NCBI GenBank assembly: GCA_027596945.1
Contig: JADGJH010000449.1
Span: forward strand, 376 to 18,472
DNA length: 18,097 nucleotides
Source of the DNA: Physocladia obscura
Taxonomy: Eukaryota > Chytridiomycota > Chytridiomycetes > Chytridiales > Chytriomycetaceae
Direction of reading: 5' to 3'
Shown here in pieces: positions 8,901-18,097 of this stretch (position 1 is the first letter of the stretch; the number at the start of each line of letters is the position of its first letter). Under the pieces are notes generated by a model that saw nothing but the letters and a program-made list of their open reading frames with translations, made no database searches and was not told the DNA's origin. Position numbers and translations under genes: made by a program.

Positions 8901-9396
8901 ATCAATTTCTGGAAGCCTAAACTACCTCCTCCCGCCTACATATAATCCCACGAATGGCTGGCCACACTCAACAGAGGAAATCGCTGGCGAGATTCCCAAA
9001 TTCGCTCGTCTTCTATACATTGCGGAGTCATTTAACCTCTACGACTATCCGACTATGAATTGGGCGTTTTCGCAGGACGACGCGTACCCACAGCAAGCAA
9101 CAGAGTACAACTCTTCTCTTAGCTCAATCCACTCGTACACGCAAATCAGTAAAGCGCTTGGTTATAATTTAGCCGCGACTCATAATATGCAGTTACTTTG
9201 GTATGATGTGACGCCGTATGTTGTAGAGATTGTGTGGTTGAGTGTGGCGGGAGATATTATTGTTGGTATAATAGGGATGTTTATGATTATTGGTTTGGTT
9301 TCGCTGATAGCAGGGATAGTGATAAATACTAAATATAAGAGGGAGTACCGGCGGCTAGTTGTTGAAAAAGATAAGCGCTGTGGGTGTGCGAAATAG
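5987..9396 (+). CDS. GT2 polysaccharide synthase (Cps1/HAS-like) fused to an alginate-lyase-family domain
   Basis: Eight exons: 5987-6211, 6270-6540, 6592-6665, 6736-7143, 7203-8038, 8102-8451, 8514-8736, 8814-9396. All seven introns are GT..AG, 51-77 nt, and rejoin in frame to 989 residues. The N-terminal half is a membrane GT2: helix about 22-40, then DVTIVVPTID (55-64), the Asp cluster FCDDDVIW (138-145), GGVCCLSGRTAAYRT (204-218), GDDK (244-247) and QxxRW (283-287), followed by membrane helices to about 402. Fungal Cps1-like and hyaluronan synthases share this plan and use UDP-sugars. A Ser/Thr-rich linker (410-465) and a helix (466-488) lead to a PF05426-type lyase: KDYYSLARYFF (563-573), WFIDPVYGLNPNLNYAQ (639-655), NNH (727-729) and R784/Y790 as in known catalytic sites. 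A last helix (939-966) precedes a basic tail. Nine N-glycosylation sequons in the lyase part support an extracellular location. Substrate is unknown; a uronic-acid polymer is inferred. Start could be upstream at 5774. Confidence 0.85.
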
Positions 9397-9488
9397 TTAT
9401 GTTTTTAGGGTTATTTTTTTTCGTTGGATGAATATGGTTTGGTCCACTCATTTTTTTTTAGTTATTCTTTCAGCATTTCATTTACTGA

Positions 9489-9508
9489 AATAAAATAAAC
9501 GCAATAAA
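9489..9508 (+). terminator. Clustered polyadenylation signals of the synthase-lyase gene
   Basis: Three AATAAA copies (9489-9494, 9494-9499, 9503-9508), 92-112 nt after the stop at 9394-9396, followed by A-rich DNA. The stretch 9509-9649 holds only A-rich low-complexity sequence. Confidence 0.5.
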
Positions 9509-9649
9509 AATTTGGCATAGCCGCTTCAACAATCAGTATCGGAGTTATTGATAGCTTACTCAAAGCCAAAAAAAAACAAAAAAAAAGAAAAAAACCTTCG
9601 AATATACTCTTGAAAAGAAAAAAAGAATGCATTAGAAAATACTAGCAAA

Positions 9650-10093
9650 TTACAACTGTAAACAAGAGAAAACCAAAAGGTCGAAGTTTATACTCAAATT
9701 TTCTAAAACCAAGAAATTAGAAAGTATTGAAAAAAAATTGCAAATTTTGAAAAAGAAAATTTTGACTACCGAAAAGTTAACCAAAAATAATTGTAGTATC
9801 GCGACGAAACGATTCCTAACAGGAACGCCAGGACCGTACAAACTAGGATGAACTTTATCCCATTTCCCACAAACGAAACTGCCCAGGAAAACTACAAAGC
9901 TACGAAGACGAGCAACTGCACGTGAAACTCCGCAGTCTGCAGGAACCAAATGGTAATAAGTATTTGTGGATCCGTTAAGTTGATTAAGCTGGCGCGTGTG
10001 ACGGGAAAATTTAGAGTGAATTTGATCGTTAACTTCTCGCGTCAAAAATCGAAATAAACCAAATACAAACTTTCTTTGAAAAAAACTAATCAT
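9650..10093 (-). CDS. Orphan ORF, 147 codons, function unknown
   Basis: Minus-strand frame from an ATG at 10093 to a stop at 9650, just 55 nt beyond the end of the acyl-CoA synthetase gene on the same strand. The middle (about codons 20-100) is more GC-rich than its flanks and has a mixed composition (for example SRAVARLRSFVVFLGSFVCG), while the last 45 codons are Phe/Leu-rich translation of T-rich DNA. The basic, Phe-rich start could resemble a mitochondrial presequence. I recognise no domain. It may be a small gene with an intron near its end, part of the synthetase 3' UTR, or noise. Confidence 0.25.
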   Translation of the reverse strand: MISFFQRKFVFGLFRFLTREVNDQIHSKFSRHTRQLNQLNGSTNTYYHLVPADCGVSRAVARLRSFVVFLGSFVCGKWDKVHPSLYGPGVPVRNRFVAILQLFLVNFSVVKIFFFKICNFFSILSNFLVLENLSINFDLLVFSCLQL

Positions 10094-10148
10094 AAAAACA
10101 TCCTAACACTGAGACATAACCAATCAGCAAAGTCCTCATTTCTTCTTC

Positions 10149-12982
10149 TCAAGAAGCATACATTGTCTTAATCTCTGCCGAATATCTCTTAACAATATCC
10201 TTCCTTTGCAACTTCATTGCGGCCGTAAGCAACCCATTCTGCGGCGTCCATTCTTCATGTACAAGATAAACCTGCCCAATAATCTCCGCAGGCTTCAACC
10301 CAATCGACTTTGCAACGTCCTTTAAACTCGCCACCACAGCCGCCCGCAGCTCCTTGCGGTCACACAGTTCATCGAACCCGATATGCGCGATATCTACATT
10401 GGCTTGGTACAAGTTTAGTTTCGCAGCCGTCGCGCGCACTTCCTTCTCGATTGGTTGGATCAGGGCTATTGCATATGACTGCTCAGGGTCCGCGTACACG
10501 CAAATATTTTGAACGAACTTTGATACTTTGTAGTTGGATTCGAGCTTCTCGAGCGCAATGTATTCGCCGTTTGACAGTTTCACGAGATTTTTTTTGCGGT
10601 CAATGATTTGTAGTGTTCCATCCGCGTTCAGTTCGGCAATGTCTCCTGTCATGAGCCATCCGTCCGGGGTGATTGCTTCGCGTGTGAGTGCATCTTGTTT
10701 GTAGTATCCTTTCATGACACTTCCGCCGCGCACCCAGATTTCTCCCTGTGGTTTCGGCTTGTTTATACTCTTGTAGCTTGTGTCTTCAACGTCGACAAGT
10801 TTTACTTCTAGTGAAGTGACAGGCGCGCCTGTTATTCCGAGCGTGGTGACTTGCGAAACTTCTTGGATCGCAAGAACCGCTGCACATTCCGTCATTCCAT
10901 ATCCACTAATGGTTTTTGTCGCAGTAACTGACAAAAATTGTGCTGTACTTTTGGGGACAGGGGCACCGCCAGAAAGAGCAAACTTGAGACGACCTCCAAC
11001 TTGATCTTTAATCTTGTTGAACACTAAGCTATATAAATAAATAAATAAAAATTTTATGTTTATGTTTGACAAAAGCAAACAATAATAAAAATTGCTTTTT
11101 CGATTACCTATCGAGTGGCGCAGCTAGGTACTCCATTCCCAGTGTCATAAACATCCACTTTAGTTGAAAAGCAGCCGCAAAAATCGACTGAGAAAGCGTG
11201 GACGACTCACGAATCTTTCCCTCAACGGCTTTTCTGATGGACTCCCAAACGGCAGGAACGCCAGCAAGGCAGGTTGGACGCAATTCGCGAATATCACCCT
11301 TGCAGTTTCTCACAGAGGCATCCGTCAATGTACGCACTGATCCATATCCAATCTGGATTCCCTTGAACAAGAAAGTCATTTCGACTGAACGAGTTGGTTA
11401 GCATAGGTGATTAGACGCAATTGAAGGGTGTTTATAACGGAAAAGTTGATATGTGGCCGCGATTTTTTTCTTGTCGCCGTGTCTGATTCTTTCACTTTCT
11501 TCTCACTGCACTCAAAAAAGACCTGCTTCAATCAATTTTCTCGCTCAACTCAATTTCCATACCAGCAAACTCCAAAATATGTGCCAAAGGCAAAAAAGCC
11601 AAATAAACCTCTCCTTCGTCATCAAGATATGAGTCGACATATGTACGCGCACCCGAAACTGTAGCAACAACATTGGCGTGGGTAAGCATGACACCTTTGG
11701 GTGGGCCAGTAGATCCAGACGTGTACATGATCAATGCAACATCTTCTTTAGTCGGTGGTGTTGATTCATGAGGGTGTTTTTCGCCTTAAAAGAATATGTG
11801 TGTTGAATTGGTTAATTTGTTGGCTGACTGCGTTGGTTCTTTTTCTTTCTTCCTACTCCTCTCTACATAGTATATATTCTTTTTTTGAGGCTCGCTATAC
11901 TTTCAGCCATACTCGCACATAAAAAAAACTCGATTCGTTTGTTATTAATTTAAAATAGAAGTTGTTTTTATTTTTTGGTTGTTTTTTTTTTTTTACTTTT
12001 ATTTTTATAAATTTTATACTAATGATTGCGCTTGAACAAAAATTGAAGACAAAAAAAAAAATAGATTGTTTTGTTTGAATAAAAAAACATACCCAACTCC
12101 TGAAGCTCTTCCAAAGAAAAAACTTTTAAATGATGGCCAAAACCATGAATAGGTTTTGCCAAATCGGCGAGAACGGCGGGAGAGGCAACACCAGAGTAAA
12201 CGACATGGCGGAGATGAGAAAGTTTCGGGGCGATTTTGACAATCATGGGAAGGAGATCGGCGTTGGTGAAGACTGTAGCAACTTCGCATTCAAGCATTGA
12301 GTGAGTGAGGCCTTCCTCACCGAGAGTAGCGTCTGATCTTGATTTGTTATTATTTATGTAGTGGGGTAAAGTTTGTAATACATGCGGTAGTAACGGTGAT
12401 TGACTGGAGGATGCAGGCCATGGCAGTAAAGAGCCAGTCGCGGCTGTAACGGAATGAAATTAGTATTGCTATCAGTATTCCATCAAAAAGAGACAGACCT
12501 CGTATCTGCAAAGATGGTTAACTTGTCGTTGGGCCGCATGCCCAGGTGTCGGTAAGCCGCGGCGTAGGCCCTGATCCGTACCTCGGCCTGGCTCCACGTC
12601 AACCACTCGAATGGCGACAGCTCAAAGTACTTCCACGTCTTGGTCTCCTGCACCTGGCCGCCGCCGGGAAGCTTCTTGGTGACAAGCTTGGCCTCCTCGA
12701 CAATCTATGAGCGCAATAGGTAGAGCAGCACGCAATGCAAGGCACGGTAAGGTCAACTTAAGGTAGCGCAATACTCTTCCCCACCTGCACCACGCGTCGC
12801 TGGCCAAATGCTTCGACGGATCCACGCGTCGAAAACCCACGCTCGATAATGTCATACACCGTGTCAATACCCGGTGCAGGCGTCGTGGTCAACGTCGCGC
12901 TTTTTGTGTTGCGGTATATCGGCGTCGCTCCTACGCTCTCTGTGCCAGGAAGAGGCACTGCCTTCAACGCGTTGTATGCCAT
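10149..12982 (-). CDS. Long-chain acyl-CoA synthetase (AMP-forming)
   Basis: Seven exons on the minus strand: 12982-12785, 12704-12499, 12443-12382, 12332-12093, 11784-11563, 11384-11108, 11028-10149, giving 694 residues, the usual length for fungal Faa1-type enzymes. They activate long-chain fatty acids to acyl-CoA via an acyl-adenylate, for lipid synthesis or beta-oxidation. Motifs in order: TAYATLGEEGL across the exon 3/4 junction, the P-loop YTSGSTGPPKG (256-266), LPLAHILEFAVE (junction of exons 5 and 6), IGYGS and TLTDASVRNCKGD, adenine-binding YGMTE (445-449), the FACS signature from DGWLMTGDI to NGEYIALEKLE (524-565), and a C-terminal catalytic-lysine segment LTAAMKLQRKD. All key residues are present, so it should be active. 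There is no signal peptide or membrane helix, and the C-terminus (MYAS) is not a standard PTS1. Introns are 80, 55, 49, 308, 178 and 79 nt; the 308- and 178-nt ones are unusually long for this window. Start MAYNALKAVPLPGTE fits the family. Confidence 0.93.
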
Positions 12983-13614
12983 TGTTGTTGTCGACAAATT
13001 TAATTTTGGACATCGAACCAAGCCAACAAGCCCAAGCCATTGGTATATCCACCCATCGCATCAATCTATTCATTTAGTTATCCATCGATATATCCATCTT
13101 ATCACTGAATCTTTTCTTTCCCTCTTTGTCTATCTTTCTCTCTCTCCGTCCCTCTATTAGGGTTTCTGGTTCCTCCTTCATCAAACTTGTTAGCCTTGCT
13201 TTCAGGGTTTCTATCAGCCAACGTAAAACACCTGTGACAAATCAATCCTTTCACACTCAACAAACTTCAAAGTTACTAATTCAACTGATGTTTATCAATT
13301 AATTCCAACTTAACCTTTTATCTTTATTTATAAAACTTAAATTTGAAATTTGTAATATTAATATACTTCTGTGTAGAAAGTTACTTTTTCAAATGCAAGA
13401 AAATTTAATAAAATATGTATTTAAACTCTGTACGTAAGCTGCAGCTAATGAAATACAATCTTATTGAGACATAATTCCAAAAGTAAATAACGCTTACAAC
13501 AACTCAGAATAATATTTGAAATTATAAACGTTCCAGTGACAATTGCATCTTTTGTTTATGCCAGTTTTTGATATTGAAAATTGTCACCTGCAATTCTCCT
13601 TCTCTTACTCAAAT
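12983..13614. promoter_or_regulatory. Divergent intergenic region between the acyl-CoA synthetase and the 13615 gene
   Basis: About 630 nt separating two divergent start codons, so it should hold both promoters. Visible elements: repeated ATCCATC-type words at 13036-13100, a 46-nt pyrimidine tract at 13111-13156 (GA-rich on the synthetase coding strand), two copies of AGGGTTTCT (13158-13168 and 13204-13213 regions) and a TATAAAA at 13329-13335 too far from either ATG to assign. From 13240 on it is plain AT-rich sequence. Confidence 0.35.
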
Positions 13615-14668
13615 ATGCCAACCCCAAACAAAGCTCTAAAACTGCGCAACCCTCCAGATTCCAAAACAGACACTTCCAACCCTCCCCATACAAAAATTCA
13701 CAGGTAAATTTGAATTCATGTAACATTTTTGTTTACTTTTTGTATTGTGTTCAACGTAAAATTTGATAAAGAAAAACAAAGAGGATGGGTTTTGGACCAC
13801 GTGGTTTTGGTCAGAATGCAAAGACAGCCATATCTGAGTACTTGAAGGATAGCAGTAGTGATTCAGTGCTTTTTGCGTCCATACTTATTTTCATGAGAAA
13901 TTCAAAGCTGAAAGTTGGAAGACTTTTGAATAAATCCATCCATGAATGAAAGTATGCATGAACTCACTTCCATTGCTTTATACAGTGATGAGGGTGTCAA
14001 AAGTGCCGCAGAAAAAGAAGAAAAAAAAATTGGTTGAATCCTCCGTTGTCATTTCAAAAACTCAACAGTAGTATAGGTCAAGCACCGGAGAGTACTGTTT
14101 TGTTTGAGTGAGAATCTGACTTAAAATTCTCTCAAAAGTGACTGCTTTCTTTGAATTTTAATTTCTATCTTAAATGGGGATGTTTGGGAGGGATGCGGCG
14201 TGAAAATTATTTAACAGCAGTCTCAATGTCAATGCCACTGCAGGAGTTAAAATGCAATTGCAATCTAAATGTTACTTTAAATTTTTTTTGCACTCATTTT
14301 ATTGGAAATGAAGATGAGATTCTCGGCAACCCTTTTAATACAACCAGGAAGCGTAGGCGTGGCATTATCAGGGAAGGTTTGTATTTTAAGCTTATTCATT
14401 TATTTATTTAAAACCAACTTTTAATTCTGTTACAGAGGTGAAGCCATTCAAAGCAAATCGAAGAACTGTTGCTCAGATGGATGAAATATGTAAAGAGGAC
14501 AGAGACATTTGCACGGACATTAATGAAAGTGAAGGATATGTTGGAGGTGAAGATAAGTTTGCTGACTTTAAGGTTTGCTTTTTATTATTCTCCCACAGCA
14601 TCAAATTCAAAGTAATCTCGCTGCTTGCTCAGAATAACTGGAGAAGTAGCAGCTGTTGCGACAGTTGA
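13615..14668 (+). CDS. Unidentified multi-exon gene or two adjacent small genes
   Basis: Plus-strand coding pieces. From the ATG at 13615, exon 13615-13703 (MPTPNKALKLRNPPDSK...) joins across a GTAAAT..AAG intron to 13772 onward, giving RMGFGPRGFGQNAKTAISEY and a stop at about 13948. Further on, an exon ending at 14376 (GNPFNTTRKRRRGIIRE) splices cleanly over a 59-nt intron to 14436-14572 (EEVKPFKANRRTVAQMDEI, then an acidic stretch). It probably continues over a 60-nt intron to 14633-14668, ending in TGA. In between, 13985-14100 is Lys-rich and open in more than one frame, and I could not find a convincing link. The Lys/Arg clusters (RKRRR, KKKKKK) resemble nuclear localisation signals, so a nuclear protein is possible, but I recognise no domain. 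Confidence 0.4.
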
Positions 14669-14827
14669 GTATTCGAGAAATGGAGATGCATGAGATTGGA
14701 CGTTTATGTTGCTGTCGTATTGTTGCGGCGCCATCGCATCCGCCGGACTTGCGGGCGGTGAATTTCGGACATTTTCAAGCTCGGTTCGATCTCTTAGAAT
14801 AAGCATGTGTTGCGGTTTGGGTGGCTG
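14585..14827 (-). CDS. Terminal exon of an unidentified minus-strand protein
   Basis: Minus-strand frame of 80 codons running from a good 3' splice site (TTGTTTGAAACAG) at 14828 to a TAA at 14587-14585. Its product starts QPPKPQHMLILRDRTELENV, has a Pro/Ser/Ala-rich middle and ends RDYFEFDAVGE. It looks coding by composition and by lack of low complexity. An internal ATG at 14806 could instead start a 73-residue protein. A possible first exon is ATG at 14925 (MRFF) before a GT, which would splice in phase 0, but this is weak. It cannot be joined in phase to the end of the WD40 gene, whose own stop lies at 15046. Its 3' end overlaps the last exon of the plus-strand gene antisense. Function unknown. 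Confidence 0.4.
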   Translation of the reverse strand, partial: QPPKPQHMLILRDRTELENVRNSPPASPADAMAPQQYDSNINVQSHASPFLEYSTVATAATSPVILSKQRDYFEFDAVGE

Positions 14828-15032
14828 CTGTTTCAAACAATTTTTTTAATAAATTGTGTATTGGCAAAATCTTGTATTGTTGGGACTGAGCAAACACTAT
14901 AGCAACACTTGACGAAAAATCGCATTGAACGAAGAAAATGTTTGACAAATGTGGCTGAATGTGGATATGGGTTTCTCTTCTTTCTTTCTTTTTTTCGTTT
15001 TCTTTTTCCTCTTTTTAGAGAAATGAACAGTA

Positions 15033-15038
15033 TTTATT
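15033..15038 (-). terminator. Polyadenylation signal of the WD40 gene
   Basis: AATAAA on the minus strand (TTTATT on plus), eight bases beyond the stop codon at 15046. It supports the gene ending here rather than continuing into 14827. Confidence 0.45.
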
Positions 15039-15045
15039 CATCGCT

Positions 15046-18000
15046 TCAACCGAAAATGTAATCCTGAACAGCTTGCTTTTTGTTTTCCGCATCTGAATCA
15101 ATAATTTCTCTGATTGCTGGAGTATTAAGCCGCCGAGAACTTTTATTGCTCCGTCTTGAATTCGCATTTGTTTGGAAATCGAAAATGCTTCCTCGTCGAG
15201 CAGTAATTTGCCGCTGAAACGTCAACTGCGGGCCACTGGTACCTCTTTTCATCTCTGCAACTCCTTGTCTTTCATTGTTTCCAGAAATAATCATGATTGG
15301 CGGAATCACTGGCACTCCAGTTTTGTCTAGTTTTGGTTTTGACATTAGCGCTGATATTACCGGCAAGCGAAGAGTTTCCGAAAAATCAGTCAATTCGCTT
15401 GGTCGTAGTTTATGATATACGTTTGAAACTTTTCCATCTGGTAAAGAGAAAGCCGTTGTTTTTGTTGTCGCGGCTCTTTCGTTTCGTGCAGTTTTTCCTT
15501 TTATTCGTTCACGGTCGAGGTAGCCTTGGGCGTATGACGACTGTCCGTACCATGTTTTGTAATTTGTTTGAAGGAGATCAGGTGTTTGAAGTCGCTTGCT
15601 TGAAGACGGGTTGAAATCGTTTGAACTGTTTCGTAGTACGCTGGACATGCTACCAGAATTTGGATGCAAAGGTGGCAGTTCAGAAAACTGCCAGTTTCCG
15701 AGTTTTTATTTTTTATTTTAATTAGTAGTTTACGTACACGAATTTCTTACCGATGATTTTATTCGAACATCAGCAGAACTATTGACACTATTGGTCCTTT
15801 TGTTTGAAGCAGACATTATCTCGTTGTCAGTTGTTAAACGCATTTCATTTATTGCGCGATTTTTTCCACTAGCCGAGCTATTTGCAACATCTCCAATCCG
15901 TCCACTACGTAAATTTTCCATCACTCTGAAAGACGCTCTCCGAAACTTTTTCGTTCCAAGCGACTCCTCTTGATCCGTCGACACTGCGATATCTGGAGGA
16001 ATTGGCGGTACAGCGGATTCGTTGATGTCCCAAGCCAATTCTTGTCCAAGTGTGCCAATATAAAGACCATCATTCTGCCAAAAATCAAAGTGGTTAAAAA
16101 ATTTTTTTTAAAAAAAATGGAAATCTTGAATATTCACACTGTTGAAAACAAACCGTAAACATTCTAGACGTACCATCCGTACTGGCAGTCAGAATATGAG
16201 ATTCCATTAATTCCAGCGAAACAATGCATCGAAGATGTGCGCGGAACTCAGATAAAACAGTCGGCACTGAAATATTTTCGCGACCGTCGATACAACAGTC
16301 TTTAATATTGTAGATTACAATATATCCAAGTGTATCTCCAGTAATTAGAATCGTGTTCGTGTCATCAGTACGCATTGCGTAAATTCCTTCACCAGCTCGG
16401 TCTTGTACACCTTAAAAAAAGGAAAAAAGGAAAAAATAAAAAATTAATCAAACAAATGATATTTTTCAAACCATTCATTTCCCACATTAACTCAGATTCG
16501 CATGTTCTCCACCATCGAATAATTCCATCCCCACAGGCTGTTATCAAATCAGCACATTGATTATTACCCTTCCGTTCAGTCAAAAACACGACTAGAAGAA
16601 AAGAAGAAAAAAATGATGTGTTTATAGATGAATTTATGACAGAACACAAACTTTGTTCAACGCTTTTTCCTTTTCCAACAACCGGTGGATATTCTTCAGG
16701 ACATTTTAATTTTCTCAGCATATGCCCGCTTTGCATATTGCTCAAGACAACAGTGCCGTCGAAGCTACCAGTGACGAGGATATTTGGCTGTGTGAAAGTA
16801 ACGCACATGATATCATCATTATGCCACGGTTTTCCTTTTGGATAAATACTGTATGGATGTTGCTTGTCTTCAATGTTTCCAATTTCGTCAATATATATTG
16901 ATATGCGTTTATCCCACCCAACTATTATAATGTACCTGGTGGCGTTCATTTCAATTTGCTGGAAAATAATTAAAATAATTATTATTATTATTATCATTAT
17001 TATTATTATTCAGTATATGGCAAACGAGTTACCGTGATTTGCGTGACTTCGCAAGAATTATTTTTGATAAGTTCTTTAAGTTTTTGTCCATTATGAAAAT
17101 TCCAAATGTATATTGTCCCGTCTCTGGCACCAGTGATGAGTTTCCTGTAAGCAATATCGAATGCGACTGCTGTCAACTCATTTTTTCCGTGCGTTTCTGA
17201 AAATTTAAAAATATGTTGGCCACTTCCTGCATCCTGTAAACAAAAGAATTTTTTTATTTTTTTAGAAAAAATTAACAAAATCTTAAAATATCACGTACCC
17301 AGACATTTATAGTACCGTCGTCACCGGCAGTAATAATCTGCTTAAAAACTGGATTATAAATTGCAGCTTTCAGTGGAGAATTGCAGCTATTAATTTTTTT
17401 ACGAGCGCTTTTTTTTTCTTCTTGTTCCGCAGCTACCACAACAAAATCATTTTCGGTTTTTTGTTGCAAAGAAACAACTGCCCTATTTATTGCATCTTCG
17501 TTTCCTTTCATTTTGTATTTCGTGATGTTCTTTGCCAGTGCATACAAAGCCGGATCGGTTTCGCAAAAAAATATTTTGTTTATAGAGCTTTCGGGAGACG
17601 CTCTGTCGCATATCGTTTGCAAGCATGTTTGTTTTCGAATATCCCAAACCTGTAAAAAAGGAAAACACATAAATGACATCTTCCATTTTTTTAAAAACAC
17701 ACAACCTTAATAGTATCATCCACAGACAAAGAAATTAACTGCCCATGTTCTTCATTCACCATCAAATCAACAACTGGCGCGCCGTGTCCTTTAAAACTTG
17801 CCATCGGATTTTTCAAGCGGTGCGGATTCCACAGCCGCAGTTGGTGGTCGGTTCCACCTGTGATGAGGGCGACAGGAAATCTGGAGTAGACAAATGTGTT
17901 GACACCGTGGTTTACAGGCGCTGAGAAGTATGACCAACTGTTTTTACCGTCCTGGACAGCGACAGTTAGGGAACATAGCGGGTCTATTGAACATGATACA

Positions 18001-18046
18001 ATTGCATGCCAGTCGTGGTAGTATTTGATTTTCCCCACCCAATTAT
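15046..18046 (-). CDS. WD40-repeat protein, WDR49/WDR64-like (5' part beyond window)
   Basis: Eight exons, all joined by GT..AG introns that keep frame: 18046-17706, 17649-17299, 17233-17033, 16958-16652, 16591-16472, 16410-16154, 16074-15751, 15687-15046. Introns are 56-79 nt; about 846 residues are visible. At least nine WD-type blades can be read, e.g. LITGGTDHQLRLWNP, LISLSVDDTIKVWDIR, IITAGDDGTINVWD, LITGARDGTIYIWN, ILVTGSFDGTVVL and ILTASTDGTSRMF. The order and wording (WVGKIKYY...FVSCS-like start, KVWDIRKQTCLQTI, then a charged insertion before the next blade, later VEQIVFLTER) resemble the animal WDR49/WDR64 family as I remember it. Known: WD40 propellers are protein-binding scaffolds; WDR49/64 genes are associated with motile cilia. 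The last two exons (about 320 residues) are Ser/Arg/Asn-rich and probably disordered. The 5' exons lie upstream of 18097; 18047-18097 is intron. Confidence 0.85.
16973..17010. repeat. (ATT)n microsatellite in an intron of the WD40 gene
   Basis: An interrupted run of ATT/TTA triplets inside the intron 16959-17032. It lies in non-coding sequence and does not affect the reading frame. Confidence 0.85.
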
Positions 18047-18097
18047 CTAATTTTAAAGAATAGAAAGGTAATTAAATAAGTTTATTGATTACAGTAC

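Noticed and set aside
10310..11004. Plus-strand open frames over the acyl-CoA synthetase
   Set aside because: Antisense shadows of the FACS-signature exon.
13158..13163. TTAGGG word near the pyrimidine tract, considered as interstitial telomere repeat
   Set aside because: A single copy without tandem repetition is not evidence of telomeric sequence.
14573..14598. A 26-nt GT..AG intron at the end of the 13615 gene
   Set aside because: Too short for splicing; a 60-nt intron to the AG at 14631-14632 matches the other introns and keeps the frame open.
1..18097. tRNA, rRNA, CRISPR arrays, bacterial operons
   Set aside because: No cloverleaf, rRNA core or spaced direct repeats were seen by eye, and the spliced genes show that the DNA is eukaryotic nuclear.

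Overview
The window looks like nuclear DNA from a fungus, most likely a zoosporic (chytrid-type) lineage. It is AT-rich with many homopolymer A/T tracts, and its protein-coding genes are cut by short GT..AG introns of mostly 49-80 nt, whose exons rejoin in frame into recognisable proteins. A fungal Cps1/hyaluronan-synthase-like GT2 and a cerato-platanin-like protein point to a fungus. A WDR49/WDR64-like beta-propeller protein, a family I associate with motile cilia, points to a flagellated one. The lineage call is inference; there is no rRNA or tRNA to anchor it.

Layout. 1-880 (-): exon-like pieces of an unidentified, possibly decayed gene. 985-1972 (+): relic of a non-LTR (LINE-type) reverse transcriptase, with an unexplained GC-rich patch at its 5' side. 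1973-3097: AT-rich, nothing firm. 3098-3565 (+): secreted cerato-platanin-family protein. 3703-3960 (-): exon of a small charged helical protein. 4286-5191 (+): small heat-shock protein with heat-shock-element-like repeats, a TATA box and a polyA signal. 5609-5683: short imperfect tandem repeat. 5987-9396 (+): an eight-exon gene joining a processive GT2 polysaccharide synthase to a membrane-anchored alginate-lyase-family domain. 9650-10093 (-): orphan ORF. 10149-12982 (-): complete seven-exon long-chain acyl-CoA synthetase. 13615-14668 (+): unidentified multi-exon gene or genes. 14585-14827 (-): exon of another unidentified protein, antisense to the previous gene's 3' end. 15046-18046 (-): 3' eight exons of the WD40 gene, whose 5' part lies beyond the window.

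The most notable item is the synthase-lyase fusion. A single exon (7203-8038) reads without interruption from the last membrane helices of the synthase, through a Ser/Thr-rich linker and a further membrane helix, into the lyase domain. All the processive-GT2 signatures and the key lyase residues are present. The predicted topology puts the synthase active site in the cytosol and the lyase outside, which suggests one polypeptide that makes a (probably uronic-acid-containing) polymer and trims it on emergence. The other genes have no obvious pathway link to it.
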